From: Caulochytrium protostelioides
Lineage: Eukaryota > Chytridiomycota > Caulochytriomycetes > Caulochytriales > Caulochytriaceae
DNA: 64,000 nt
Reading direction: 5' to 3'
NCBI GenBank assembly: GCA_003615045.1
Contig: ML014140.1
Coordinates: 62,001 to 126,000 of the forward strand
Positions 1 through 10,276 of the stretch are shown one piece after another. A program made the position numbers and the translations under genes. The notes beneath the pieces were generated by a model that did not search any database, was not told the DNA's origin, and saw nothing but the letters and a program-made list of their open reading frames with translations. Within the stretch, counting starts at the first letter, position 1. The number at the start of each line of letters is the position of its first letter.

Positions 1-865
1 GCGCCAAGGGGCCGCCCGCATTGACCACCACCGAGAGCTGCATCTGGAGGTGGCGGTCGATCTGCGCCGGATGCACGCGGGACGTGATGCCAGCGTCGGC
101 AGGGCCCGTGCGGCCCAAACCATCGCCACCGCCATGGGGCACGCGGACGACGCGGCCGTCGGCGCCGCGGCGGAACAGCGGCGCGCGCGCATCGACAAAC
201 TCGTTGACGTTGCTCGCGTTGATTTTGGCCTGCGTGCGCGCGATCAGCTGCGCCATCTGCTCGGCGATCTGCTCGCGCCGCAGCGGGAGCTGCATCGGCC
301 GTGCCGCGAGCCGGGTCGCCGCTTCACGCACGCGCTTCAGCCCCGGCGGCAGCGGCGGCGCGGCGGTGGAGGTGTCCACGTGCCCGTCAGCGATGTCGTC
401 TGCCGCAGCGTCGCCGATGGCGTCCGCGGTGGTCTCCGCATACGCCTCGCGCGGGTAGCGCCAGAGGCTGCCGAGCTGGTTCTTGCGGCCGAAAGCCGTC
501 AGCCGGTCCATTGTGTCGTGCATTGCGACCGCAATCCAGGCCTTGCGATCCTCGAGCCCGAGGGTGACGCGAGCGCGGCGTTTGCGTGGGCGCGCGTCGC
601 CCGGGTCGCCGCCGTCGCCATCGTCGTCGCCATCGTTGTCGCCATCGTTGTCGCCATCGTCGCCGTCGCCGCCGTCGCTCTCGCCGTCCCGTCCCAGGAC
701 GCCGTCCGAGGCCGACACCTCAAGCGGCACGTCGGGCGGCGTCTGGTGCACCGTCTGGAGCAGCTGGGTCAGGGCATTCCGAGACGTCTCCAGGAGCTGG
801 ATCAGCTCTGCAAGGTGCCCGAGGGCCAGCGTGTCATCACCGCCGAGCGCCTGCGCGTCGGCCAT
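1..865 (-). CDS. MBIP-like coiled-coil protein, partial at the left edge
   Basis: The reverse strand is open from an ATG at 865 to the window edge (288 codons, no stop), in good Kozak context (GTCATGG). The N-terminus has a short helical stretch (about residues 16-42) followed by an acidic Asp/Gly/Asn repeat (about residues 65-95, from a GTCGCCATC-type DNA repeat) and a basic RPRKRR patch. The last ~90 residues, with QLIARTQAKINASNVNEF, then an arginine-aspartate-poor loop, then a RHLQMQL helix and a glycine-proline end, follow the order of the C-terminal region of metazoan MBIP, a subunit of the ATAC acetyltransferase complex. That assignment is from memory of the family and is moderate. Its role would be nuclear and scaffold-like. 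The frame stays open upstream of 865 without another ATG, so an unseen 5' exon is possible. The end of the protein lies outside the window. Confidence 0.55.
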   Translation of the reverse strand, partial: MADAQALGGDDTLALGHLAELIQLLETSRNALTQLLQTVHQTPPDVPLEVSASDGVLGRDGESDGGDGDDGDNDGDNDGDDDGDGGDPGDARPRKRRARVTLGLEDRKAWIAVAMHDTMDRLTAFGRKNQLGSLWRYPREAYAETTADAIGDAAADDIADGHVDTSTAAPPLPPGLKRVREAATRLAARPMQLPLRREQIAEQMAQLIARTQAKINASNVNEFVDARAPLFRRGADGRVVRVPHGGGDGLGRTGPADAGITSRVHPAQIDRHLQMQLSVVVNAGGPLA

Positions 866-1371
866 GACGGCGGCGCCCCGTCCGGTCGACAGTATGAAGC
901 GGTCGTCGGCGCGATACCGAGCGATGCCCACTCGCGTGGTTGGCCTGCACAGCGACCGACGATGCAAATCGACGATCGGTGCGATCGGCAGAACGGAGTG
1001 ATGCCACCAGGCAGCGATGCAGAAAAAGGCCGCGATGCAGAAGAGAAGGCAGAGACGCGATAATATGCGCAAATCTATTAGAAAAAGGAGATCGAAAGCG
1101 GGAAAACAATCGATGGTTTGTCCGCGGTACGCTGAATATCAACATCGCATGGCAGCGCCTGGCAGCGCAGCGACACGTGGGAGGCGAGGCGACGGGTCCA
1201 GCGCCGCGAGGCCTTCGGCACACCGCCGCGGCGGCGAACTTGAACCCCGCGCGCTTGAGGTGGCGCAGCAGTGGCGTCTCGGGGGCCCCGCGGCGACGCT
1301 ATCACAACCGTTTCGCCGCGGCTTCGACGCCCCGTCGCGTCGCGCAAGAACACAGGCCCCGCGTGAGCTCA
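866..1371. other. intergenic, MBIP-like 5' side / TAF2 3' side
   Basis: About 500 bases between two reverse-strand genes. It should contain the 3' UTR of TAF2 and the promoter of the MBIP-like gene. An A/T-richer patch lies at about 1015-1115. I see no RNA gene and no convincing donor site that would add an upstream exon to the MBIP-like gene. Confidence 0.5.
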
Positions 1372-4300
1372 TCACGGCTTCGGTGTCAGCTTGAACTTGA
1401 GTTTCAGCGTCGGGCGCGGTGCCGACGCGGCGTTTGGCAGCGATGCCGTTGGCGTGGACGCGGCCGGCGTCGACGCGGCCGGCGAGGTCGCCGCTGCCGC
1501 CGGATCGGCCGCCGTCGCGGGCTCGACGGCCGCAGGGTCACCCGCCAACGACGCGGGATGCAATGCGCGGTGATGCTTCTTGTGTTTCTTGCGGCTCGGC
1601 GCGCCGTGGACGCCGGGCCGACCCGTCCCATCGGCGTCCGTGTCGGTGTGGACGTCGACGTCGACGTCGGCGACGCCATCGTCCACCGCGGCCTCAGCGC
1701 TATCCGAATCCATCTCGATCTCGACATCCGAGAGCAGGCCAGACCGGGCTGCGCTACTGCGGGCCGGCGCGTCAGGCACGGGGTCCGCGCCAGCATCGAC
1801 CGCCGTGTCGACGACGCCATTCGCTGCGGCATAGCCAGGGGACGCATCGGCAAGCGCCTCCGGCTGCGGCGGCGAGCGCGATGGCGAGCGCGATGGCGAG
1901 CGCGATGGCGAGCGCGGCGGCAGCGACGCCTGCGCAGGGTCATCCCCATTGTCAGGGCGATCCAGCACTGACGGTTCTTCTTCGCCTGCCGCCGTCGTGG
2001 CGGTGACGTCGGGCTCCTGCTTGACTGCTGCATCCGTCGCGGCCGAGGCAGTCGAGGCAGCCGCAGGCTCAGCCGCGAGAATGAGGGCCATCTCGTGCGG
2101 CGGCGCCGGCATGCTCTTCAGGTAGGCGTTGCGCAGGCGGCGGTAGACTTTGCCCGCGGCGGCGCCCATCTTGTGGCCGATCGTGCCTGGCCGGTTGTAC
2201 GCGGCACAGTTGGCGAGCATCCGGTTCATGTCGGCATCGAAGTCGCGGAAGGTCGTGTACCGCTGCTGCTCGAGCGTGTCCAGCATGTCCGAGACCGCGA
2301 TCGGCTGCGCCACAAACGACAGGTAGTCGGTATACACCGTGAGGTCCACCGGCTCCAAAAAGATGAGCGCGTTTTTGTCCTTTGAGAACTGCTGCAGCAG
2401 CGGCGCGATGGCGGCGAGTGCCGGGAACGTCGGCGTTGTCGCGCCGGCGGCAGCGGCGGCGGCCGTCGACACGGCCGTAGGCGCCGTGGACGCGGCGGTC
2501 CCGTCGGCGGAGGGCGCGGCCGCGCTGGCCGACGGGTCGGAGGCCGGGGTCGGCGCGGCGCGTGGCTTGGCCGCAGCGCCCGCGGCGCTGCTCACCGCGG
2601 CCTCAAGGTCGGCGCGGAAGAGCTGGCGCATCGTCTTGGCGGCGGTCACGACGGGGTGCGGCTCAGGATTGAAGGTGATCGCGTTCGCGACGATGCGGTC
2701 GAAGTCGGGCATGATCTGGTCGCGCTGGGTGTCGTAGAAGCCGCGGTCGAGCCGGTCCAACATCGTGCCGAGGTCCATGGGCTGCGTGATGATGTCGGTG
2801 TAGTGCGGGATGTTGAGCGCGATGGGGTCGACGGGGTGGTGGAATGCGACCGAGGTCGGGTGAGACCGGATGCGCAGCAGCGCCTTGCGGACGATGGCGC
2901 GGTTCATCTTGGGCGGCGCCGCGGGCTTGCTGCCCTGCTTGCCGGCCGGCTTGCCGGCCGGCTTCGCCGCGGGCGGCGTGACGGGCTTCATGGCGAGCGC
3001 CTGCAGCTTCATGGCATGCGCATAGATCAGCGTGCCCTTGTTGTTATACCGCATGGCGTTCTGGCACATGCGCTTCAGATCGTCTTGCAGATCGCTGAGC
3101 GAGGCATACTCGTGTGCGTCCAGGCGGTGCCGGATCGTACACAGATCGACGGGCTGCTTGATGAGCCGGTAGTAGTCCACGTGGAGCGGCGGAACAGGGA
3201 AGAAGAAGGCGTGCGACTCGGGGATTTTGAGTTCGATGCGCGCGAGCGCGCGGTCGAGCCGCCGGTAGGCGTCGGCCGGCAGCCGGGGGCCCGGGCGGCG
3301 CACGAGCAACGTGTCCCGCGGCAGCTGCGCTTGGCTCACCAGCCGGTCCCGGAGCCGCGACGCATCCACCGCGACGTCGGTGCCCGGCGGATTGAAGAGC
3401 AGGGCGTTGTCAAAGATGCGCAGGAAGTCGTCGTAGAACGCCGCCTGCTGCGTATACGCGCCCTGCTCGACGCGCAGCTTCAGAGTGCGCAGATCCATCG
3501 GGTGTTTGATGGTCTCCAGGTACGTGGGCACGCCGTCGGCAACGGGGTCGATCGGCTGGTGGAACCAGAACGACTGCGGCTGCTTCGCGATATCCCAGAT
3601 TAGTTCGCGCGCGACCTCAACGTCAAACGGCCCGGACGTCGCTGACGTCGCAGCTGTTGATACGGATCCTGACGAAGGGGCCGCCGCGGCAGGCGTCGTC
3701 GGGACCACAGCGCCAGCGGCCGGCAGCGTCGTGCCCGTGGCAGCAGCCGCAGCTTTCGTGCTCTTGCGCGCCGGCGGCGTCGCGCCGGGAGGACGTGCGG
3801 CCGCCGATTTGCGGCCTTTGACCGCTGGCGCGGGCGCGAGCGCGGGCGCGGTCGCCGCCGTGGCCATGGCCGCCGCGGGCGAGGGCACTAGCGCTGGGGC
3901 GGCGGCAGCGGCACCACTGGCCGCCGTCGACGCCGCGGGCAGCCCGACGGCCGCCGGGGAATGGGCCCGATCGCCGAGGGCACCGTCGTGGAGCGGCAGG
4001 GACGCCGGCTGCAACGCGGCGCCGTCGGCCGCCGCCGGCGGCAGCGACGTCACGGCGGCGCTGTCGGTGCCGCGAGCGCCGTCGGCCGCCATCTCGTCGG
4101 CGTCATCCATGACGGCCTGCTGGAGAAAGGGCCGCGCCTGCGGCAAGACGTCGGCCACCATGAACTGCTGCATCTTCTGGCCCTGGCGGTAGACCGGCGT
4201 GCCTGGCTGGTTGTACGTCAGGCAGTTGGCCCAGATCTGGTGGATGTCGGCAAGGAAATCGGCGACCGTCGCATACTGGCCGGCAGCGACCTTGCGCGCC

Positions 4301-7300
4301 GCCGTCGAGAGATCCATCGGGTGCTTGACCAGATCGAGGTAGCCTGGGGCGAAAGCAACGTCGACGGGCAGCATGAAGAGGGCGGAGGCGCCGTGGTTCT
4401 TGAGGCGGTCCACGATAGCGGCGAGCACCGCTTGCACGCGCGGCGTGTGCGCGGGATGCGCCGCAATCTGGGCGTCGCCCGGCAGCGACGACGCGTCGCG
4501 CCGGTCTTCGTCCTTCATGAGCGCGCTGAAGCTCGGCAGACGGAGTTTGAGGCGGCCGACCTCGTTCTCCATCTGCTGCCGCTGCGCTTCCTCGCGCAGC
4601 GTCGCGACGAGCGGCTCCAGGAGCTCGAGCATCCGGACAAGACTGCTCTGGACGGCCCGGGCAGCCGTCGTCTGCTGCGCCACGCGCCACATCTGCTGGA
4701 TCAGGTACCCGTTGTGCTTCGCAAAGACCTGCTGGATCATCTGCCACTTTTGCAGCCCCGCGGCGCTGATGATCCGCGTCAGCCAGACCGACGACAGGTG
4801 GGGACGTTCCGTAGCCGCCACCTTCGGTCGCGCGGCCGCCGCGTCTTTCGCTAGACCGCCGCCCGCGCTGGCGGGATCGTCGTGCCCAAAGGGGCCGTCA
4901 CGAACGCCCGCAGCGCCTGCGGCGGCAGTGCCATCCATGTCGGCGCTGCTGGGGACGCCGCCGCGGCCGGCGGTCGGCGCCATGGAAGCGAGCGGCGGTT
5001 CGGAGGGCGGGCGGTCCGAGACGCTGAGCAGCGTGAGGTAGGCGGCCATCGTCTGGGCCGCGTGCTGGGCGAACACGGGGCAGCCGCGAGCGTCGAGCAT
5101 AAGACGGACGAGCCCCGCGGCGATGTTCTCGTGGAATAAGCCGTTGAGCAGCAGCACGGCATCAAATGCAAAGCAGCGGACAGCGACGTCGGTCGTAGGA
5201 TGCAGCAGTTTCAGGAACGTGGCGTAGTCGAGCGGGATGAGGCCGTGCAGCATCCACATGAGGTGCGCCTGCAGGATGGCGAGCTTGATGGCCCACGGCT
5301 GCGTCGGGTCGCGCGGGCGCATGGTCTCGATGGACGCGAGCGTCGCAAGCACCTGCTTCGCGTGCCCGAACCACGCCTTGAACCGGCGCTCAGCGCGGTG
5401 GTCCGGCGGCGGCGGCGGCGGCGCGTCGTCCATGTCCTCGTCGTCCTCACCCTCCTCGCCCTCCGTCAGCGGCGGGCTGCCCGGCCCGATCTCGAACGTC
5501 TCGACCGGCTCGTCCATCAGCGGCAACGGGGTCGAACCCGAGGCCGAGCCCGCTGCCGCCGCTGCCGACGCAGACGCCGACGCCCCGGGCAGCAGCGCCG
5601 CAGTCTGCGGGCCCGCGGTCCCGCTGAGGGCAGCGTTCGTCTGGCGCGAGAACCCGATGAGCACGTTGGCGGCTTGGATCGGACTGTCGTACTTCGCAAT
5701 CGGGATAAAGCAGCGGCCGAGCGCGACGATCATCTCGGCCATCCAATCGGCATCTGAGATCGGCACGGCGCCGCCGCTGCTGCCGTTGCCGTTGCCGTTA
5801 CCATGGCCGCTGCTGCTGCTGCCGTCGGCCGTCGGTGCGGGCGCCGTCGTCACGGTCGACGCCGTGGATGCCGTCGACGCGTCGTGGGCGATGGCGTCGA
5901 GCAGGAAGGCCATCACGAGCACGGGGGCGGCATGCTGGGCGCCATATGGCATGGCCAGGTCGGCCCACTCGTTGCGGGGCTCGCTGAGCCGGACAAAGGA
6001 GAGCGCGCGGGCGGCGGCTTTGACGACAATGAACTGGTCCGCGCGGTCCAGCGACAGCGTCGGCGGGAGGTAGATGACGGGCCGGTCGGCCGGCGTGTCG
6101 GCGTGCAGCGGCGGCAGCGTGACGCGCTCGCCGCCGTGGCCGTGAAGCGATGTGCTGGCCACAAGGTGGCGGACTGCGGCCTCGAGCTGGGCCGCATGCG
6201 TGGTTTGCTCGGCGAGCACCTGCCACGCATACGTGTGCACCAGCGGGTAGACCCAGTCGCTCGCGAGCGACGTCAAAATCGCTGCGTGGCTCAGCTTGCT
6301 CGGCTCCTGGCCGCGCATCGCTTCGAGCGCCTCGAGCTGCGCCTGGACCGACCGGTCCTTGTGCAGCTGGTTGCACCAGACAAAATCGGGCAGGTCGTAG
6401 TGCTTCAAGCAGCACCAGTCGAGGTCGGGGTCGAGGTTGACCCACTGCACGATGGCCGCGGGCGCCGACGGCGACGAGGATGCCGCTGGCGAGGCCACCC
6501 CTGCTGTGGCGGTCGCTGCCGATGACGCTGCGGTGGCAGCCCCCGCCGCCGTGGCGGTCGAGCCGGGGGCGCCCGACGAGCCCGGACCCGTCGCGGCGCC
6601 GCCGTCGGCCTCGGCGTCGTCGTGGCCATCGTCGTGGCCGGCGCCGTCGCCGTCGCCGCGCTTGCGATTGCGATTCGCGGCAGCAGCAGCAGCAGGCAGC
6701 ACGGCCTTGCGCCGGTTGCGTCGGGCCTTGGTGTGATAGACGAGATCGAACTGCTGCATGGCGTCCTCGATACTGACCTCGGTGTCAAAGACGCCGTCGG
6801 GCTCGTGGACACGGAACAGAAAGAGACCGCCGAACTTGGTGCCGTTGAGCGTCGGGTCGCTCGTGTTACTCTGGGCGAACTGGACCTCGAGCATCGCGCG
6901 CTTGCGGTTGAGGCTGTGGTGGAAGGAGAAGATGGGGCAGCCGGCGCGGTAGATCCACTGGTCGGCGAAGCGGCCCAGCGAGGCCTTGTTCGTGAGCTTG
7001 CGCGCGGCGCGCAGCAGGCCGTGCGTCGACAGCCCCTGGGCCAGCTCGCCCTGCGTCTCGCCCAAACAGAGCTGCGTCATGAGCTTTTGGAACTGGCCCG
7101 GGCCGAGGTGCCGGTCGAGCATGTAGACGACAATCATACTTTTGAGGGCCAAGAACTCGCTGTCCATGCTCAGCGCGTCCAGCGGCGGGTCGAGGCCGCG
7201 GGCCACCGAGTAGTCGATGATCACGGCCGCGGGCGGCCACTGGTGGCTGGTGAAGAGGGGCGGGACGAGCGCGCCCGCGGCGTCCGGCGGCGGCGGCGGC

Positions 7301-8889
7301 GCCGTCGGATGCATCGAGGACAGCGACGGAAACAGCGGGGACCGCCCGACATCCAGCCGGCACAGGCGCCACATGTCGAGCAGCAGATGGAACTTGAAGT
7401 GGTTCTTGCCGTGCAAGCGCCGCAGGTACAGACGCGCGAGGTAGTGCTCGATGCCGATGTGCAGCCAGCGGTCGGCCCACGTCTTGGGCGTGATCACGAG
7501 ATACAGCCACTGGGCGATGCACGCGCGGCTGACGACCTCATAGAAGGCATAGAAGCCGTCGATGCTGTTCAGGCGCCGCAGGAACCGCTCGTCGAGCAAG
7601 CAGAGCCCGGCGTGGCTAATCATGGGCGCGGACAGGCGCGGCAAAAAGCAGAGCTGCAGCCGCGGGAACGGGAACGCGTACGACGTGTACAGCTCCGCCC
7701 ACTCCCAGACGCCGTGCATCAGGTTGGCGGCGAGCTCCATCTCCCGCTCACGGCCACGCAACGCGTACGCGTGGCCGAAGTGCCGGCGGCTGCGGACCTG
7801 CGCATGGCCGGGCCGCGGCTGCAGCGACGAGAAGCCCCACGGATGCGTCGCGATCGTGTGGAGCCGCTCGGGCCGCACGGCCGTGATGTTGCTGTGCCGC
7901 GGGAACGTCGTCGCGGCGAGAGGCCCGATCAGCAGCCCGATATCGCCGGCGCGGACCTGCATCTGCGACTCGAACGTATACACGTCGACGCGCGCCCGGT
8001 CGGCGGTCGAGGCGCCCGACGCGCGCCCCGACGGCGCCGACCGACCGAGCAAAGCGTCCCGGGGCACCGTATGCGTCGAGAACGGCGCCCCCAGCGAGGA
8101 CAGCACTTCCCAGGGCGGTCCGTCGTCGTCTTCGTCGTCATCGTCGCCACCCGCGTGAGGCCCGCGGTGCGGCACGACGATCTGCAAGCGCCACGGACAC
8201 CGCGCGAACTGGCTCGGAGTGTCGGGATACGTGGGAAGCCACGCGGGCTGGGCGCGCTGCCCGTGCACCAGGTACAGTAGGTCGGCTGCGGGCGGGTCGC
8301 CGCCGGCGCTGCGACCATTCCCCGCCGGCCGGGTCTGGGCAAAGACATAGTCGGGGTTGGTGCCGGGCGCAGTGAACTCGATGCGCGCCGTGATGGTGAG
8401 CAGACTGCGGACGTCGAAGCCGGCTTGGCCCGAGCCATCGGGCCCCGGGAGCAGCGACGGCGGCGTATGGATGACGAGCGGCACGGCGTTCGTATAGAGC
8501 CGCTGCGACAGGTGGTCCTTCAGCTGCGGGACGTCGTAGGCGGGGCATGCAAAGACATCCGGGTCGTGGTGGTCCCAGCGCGCGTCGACGTCGTGGACCT
8601 GCACATGCCGGATCTGCAGGTGCGGCGCAGCCAGCACGATCGTCTCGGGCAGCTGCACCGCGTCCTCGTTCAGCTCGAGCACGATCTCCAGCGTGCCGTG
8701 CACACAGCGCCGCCGGAAATCGGGCACCAGGAACACTTTCTGCTGCGACGGCCACAGCCGCGTCGCGGTCTCGCCACTGCTGCCGCCACCGCCGCCGCCG
8801 CTCGCGGTACCGCCGCCGCCACCGCCGCCGCGGCCGGTGGGTGTGTCACTAGGCGGCATGTCGCCCAGCAGGTCGTCGTCCATGGTCAT
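1372..8889 (-). CDS. TAF2: TFIID subunit TAF2 with five C-terminal bromodomains
   Basis: One uninterrupted 2505-residue frame. Residues ~48-700 carry the TAF2 aminopeptidase-like fold, beginning with a beta-rich segment (KVFLVPDFRRRCVHGTLEI). Near residue ~455, where M1 peptidases have HExxH, the sequence reads VSRACIAQWLY, so it is a non-catalytic TAF2 and not a peptidase. Residues ~880-1400 are the helical TAF2 solenoid with Ala/Ser/Gly inserts. Five bromodomains follow at about 1475-1575, 1750-1840, 1880-1956, 2000-2083 and 2163-2233; each has the Pro-(M/V)-Asp-Leu type ZA-loop element or a variant and the acetyl-lysine-binding Asn (YNQPGT, FNPPGT, YNNKGT, FNPEPH, YNRPGT). The tail has an SPSR repeat, an acidic patch, KKHKKHH and a basic C-terminus. 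Within TFIID it would contact core-promoter DNA and, here, acetylated histones. TAF2 of budding yeast and animals lacks these bromodomains. Confidence 0.93.
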   Translation of the reverse strand: MTMDDDLLGDMPPSDTPTGRGGGGGGGTASGGGGGGSSGETATRLWPSQQKVFLVPDFRRRCVHGTLEIVLELNEDAVQLPETIVLAAPHLQIRHVQVHDVDARWDHHDPDVFACPAYDVPQLKDHLSQRLYTNAVPLVIHTPPSLLPGPDGSGQAGFDVRSLLTITARIEFTAPGTNPDYVFAQTRPAGNGRSAGGDPPAADLLYLVHGQRAQPAWLPTYPDTPSQFARCPWRLQIVVPHRGPHAGGDDDDEDDDGPPWEVLSSLGAPFSTHTVPRDALLGRSAPSGRASGASTADRARVDVYTFESQMQVRAGDIGLLIGPLAATTFPRHSNITAVRPERLHTIATHPWGFSSLQPRPGHAQVRSRRHFGHAYALRGREREMELAANLMHGVWEWAELYTSYAFPFPRLQLCFLPRLSAPMISHAGLCLLDERFLRRLNSIDGFYAFYEVVSRACIAQWLYLVITPKTWADRWLHIGIEHYLARLYLRRLHGKNHFKFHLLLDMWRLCRLDVGRSPLFPSLSSMHPTAPPPPPDAAGALVPPLFTSHQWPPAAVIIDYSVARGLDPPLDALSMDSEFLALKSMIVVYMLDRHLGPGQFQKLMTQLCLGETQGELAQGLSTHGLLRAARKLTNKASLGRFADQWIYRAGCPIFSFHHSLNRKRAMLEVQFAQSNTSDPTLNGTKFGGLFLFRVHEPDGVFDTEVSIEDAMQQFDLVYHTKARRNRRKAVLPAAAAAANRNRKRGDGDGAGHDDGHDDAEADGGAATGPGSSGAPGSTATAAGAATAASSAATATAGVASPAASSSPSAPAAIVQWVNLDPDLDWCCLKHYDLPDFVWCNQLHKDRSVQAQLEALEAMRGQEPSKLSHAAILTSLASDWVYPLVHTYAWQVLAEQTTHAAQLEAAVRHLVASTSLHGHGGERVTLPPLHADTPADRPVIYLPPTLSLDRADQFIVVKAAARALSFVRLSEPRNEWADLAMPYGAQHAAPVLVMAFLLDAIAHDASTASTASTVTTAPAPTADGSSSSGHGNGNGNGSSGGAVPISDADWMAEMIVALGRCFIPIAKYDSPIQAANVLIGFSRQTNAALSGTAGPQTAALLPGASASASAAAAAGSASGSTPLPLMDEPVETFEIGPGSPPLTEGEEGEDDEDMDDAPPPPPPDHRAERRFKAWFGHAKQVLATLASIETMRPRDPTQPWAIKLAILQAHLMWMLHGLIPLDYATFLKLLHPTTDVAVRCFAFDAVLLLNGLFHENIAAGLVRLMLDARGCPVFAQHAAQTMAAYLTLLSVSDRPPSEPPLASMAPTAGRGGVPSSADMDGTAAAGAAGVRDGPFGHDDPASAGGGLAKDAAAARPKVAATERPHLSSVWLTRIISAAGLQKWQMIQQVFAKHNGYLIQQMWRVAQQTTAARAVQSSLVRMLELLEPLVATLREEAQRQQMENEVGRLKLRLPSFSALMKDEDRRDASSLPGDAQIAAHPAHTPRVQAVLAAIVDRLKNHGASALFMLPVDVAFAPGYLDLVKHPMDLSTAARKVAAGQYATVADFLADIHQIWANCLTYNQPGTPVYRQGQKMQQFMVADVLPQARPFLQQAVMDDADEMAADGARGTDSAAVTSLPPAAADGAALQPASLPLHDGALGDRAHSPAAVGLPAASTAASGAAAAAPALVPSPAAAMATAATAPALAPAPAVKGRKSAAARPPGATPPARKSTKAAAAATGTTLPAAGAVVPTTPAAAAPSSGSVSTAATSATSGPFDVEVARELIWDIAKQPQSFWFHQPIDPVADGVPTYLETIKHPMDLRTLKLRVEQGAYTQQAAFYDDFLRIFDNALLFNPPGTDVAVDASRLRDRLVSQAQLPRDTLLVRRPGPRLPADAYRRLDRALARIELKIPESHAFFFPVPPLHVDYYRLIKQPVDLCTIRHRLDAHEYASLSDLQDDLKRMCQNAMRYNNKGTLIYAHAMKLQALAMKPVTPPAAKPAGKPAGKQGSKPAAPPKMNRAIVRKALLRIRSHPTSVAFHHPVDPIALNIPHYTDIITQPMDLGTMLDRLDRGFYDTQRDQIMPDFDRIVANAITFNPEPHPVVTAAKTMRQLFRADLEAAVSSAAGAAAKPRAAPTPASDPSASAAAPSADGTAASTAPTAVSTAAAAAAGATTPTFPALAAIAPLLQQFSKDKNALIFLEPVDLTVYTDYLSFVAQPIAVSDMLDTLEQQRYTTFRDFDADMNRMLANCAAYNRPGTIGHKMGAAAGKVYRRLRNAYLKSMPAPPHEMALILAAEPAAASTASAATDAAVKQEPDVTATTAAGEEEPSVLDRPDNGDDPAQASLPPRSPSRSPSRSPSRSPPQPEALADASPGYAAANGVVDTAVDAGADPVPDAPARSSAARSGLLSDVEIEMDSDSAEAAVDDGVADVDVDVHTDTDADGTGRPGVHGAPSRKKHKKHHRALHPASLAGDPAAVEPATAADPAAAATSPAASTPAASTPTASLPNAASAPRPTLKLKFKLTPKP

Positions 8890-10276
8890 GGCGTCGGCGC
8901 GGCCGTCCGCCGCAGGCCGCCGTCGGCAGCGCCGGGCACGGCGGCGGCCGGCGCTGAGCCACGCGCGACGGGCCTGCGCGACCGCGGCGCGTCGTCGTCG
9001 CTGCCGTTGTCGTTGCCGTTGTCGTCGCCGTTGTCGTCGCCGTTGCCGCTGCCGTCGTCGCGGTTGATACGGCCGGTACGGCCAGGACTGCCGTCACGGA
9101 CGTTGTTCTCGCTGCGATCGCGGTCAGGCGGCTCCCACTCCAGCGGACGTCGCGAGAGGACGGCGCGGGGCAGCCGTGCGAGCGAGTGGCGGCGTCGGAG
9201 ATGGCGGGGCCGGCGTCGGGCACGACGGCGTGCGTCTGGGGAGCACGTCGCGCGGTCGCACGGTGACAGCAGCGCTGCTCACCGCCTGCTGGCCACGAAC
9301 GTGTGGGTGGGCGAGGCGATGCCAAAGGATATGCAGAAGAGAGGCGCGTGGTGGTCGACACCAGGAGGGCGATAGGGCGAGACCCGTGATACCACTCACC
9401 GACGGAGGTCGCCGCGGGTCGACGGTGGCGCGCGGTCGTGGAGGGGGGAGAGGGAGCCAGGGTGCCGGTCGCGGCGGGGACGCGAGCCGCACCACGTTTT
9501 AACGTCATCTGGGCAAGACAGGTGGAGCACGACGAGTGGTCCGGTATGGCGCGCGTGGGTCTGTTTCGAGACGGCCGGCAGCCGGCAACCGGCGGTCGCG
9601 GCGCCATGGGGACTGGTCCGCGCCACATCCCGGTGCCCGTGGCGGCGGCGGCGGCGGCGGCGCGCAGCGCGGCGCGGCCGGCCGCGCAAGCCAAGGGGTG
9701 CTCGCCCGCCACCGCGGCCGCCGCCCAGGTGCCGGCTGCGCACACACCTTTCGAGCGCATGCCGACGGCATGCCGTCAGGACCACAGCACGCGGACGGAG
9801 GAAGCGCCTCCTGCGACCGGAGCCGTATGGACGCAGAAGACTCCGCAGCGGCGAGTCGCCAGATGGATGAGCACTGATACCCATAGACATCCGCGGCTCG
9901 GGCGGCCGCGGCCGTCGGATCGCCGCGGAGGAGGCTTCTCCCGTCGCGTGCCCGCGGCGACCGACTCCTGACCAGGCCCAGCGCGATCGCGCTCCTGATC
10001 CCTTGCTTCGTGATCCGCCTCGTTCCGCGCGCTTGGTTGGCCGTCATCGACCTTTTTTTTTTCCTCAAGCGTTGCTGTGAGCGGTGACAGGGTGGCGATC
10101 CGCTGAAGCGCTTGGACACGGCCACGACGGGTGCGGCGTCCTGCATGGCGACAGACCGCGCCTGACGCTGGACGCCCCTGTTCACAGCTGCGGCCGATCA
10201 CGCCCGAGAACGCGGTTCGACGCCGCGGCTGCCACGGCCGCTGAGACGTGCTGTCGGCGCGGGATCGTCTGGCGTG
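8890..10276. other. divergent promoter region of TAF2 and GDT1
   Basis: About 1.4 kb between divergently transcribed genes. It holds a degenerate triplet repeat of TTG/CCG/TCG units at about 8999-9060 and a run of T at about 10051-10063. Several open frames exist in both strands but none has credible protein composition. I see no RNA gene. Confidence 0.5.

Noticed and set aside
6622-8280. 552-codon frame antisense to TAF2
   Set aside because: Same mirror effect; composition dominated by Arg/Val/Glu/His without any motif, and TAF2 explains the sequence.
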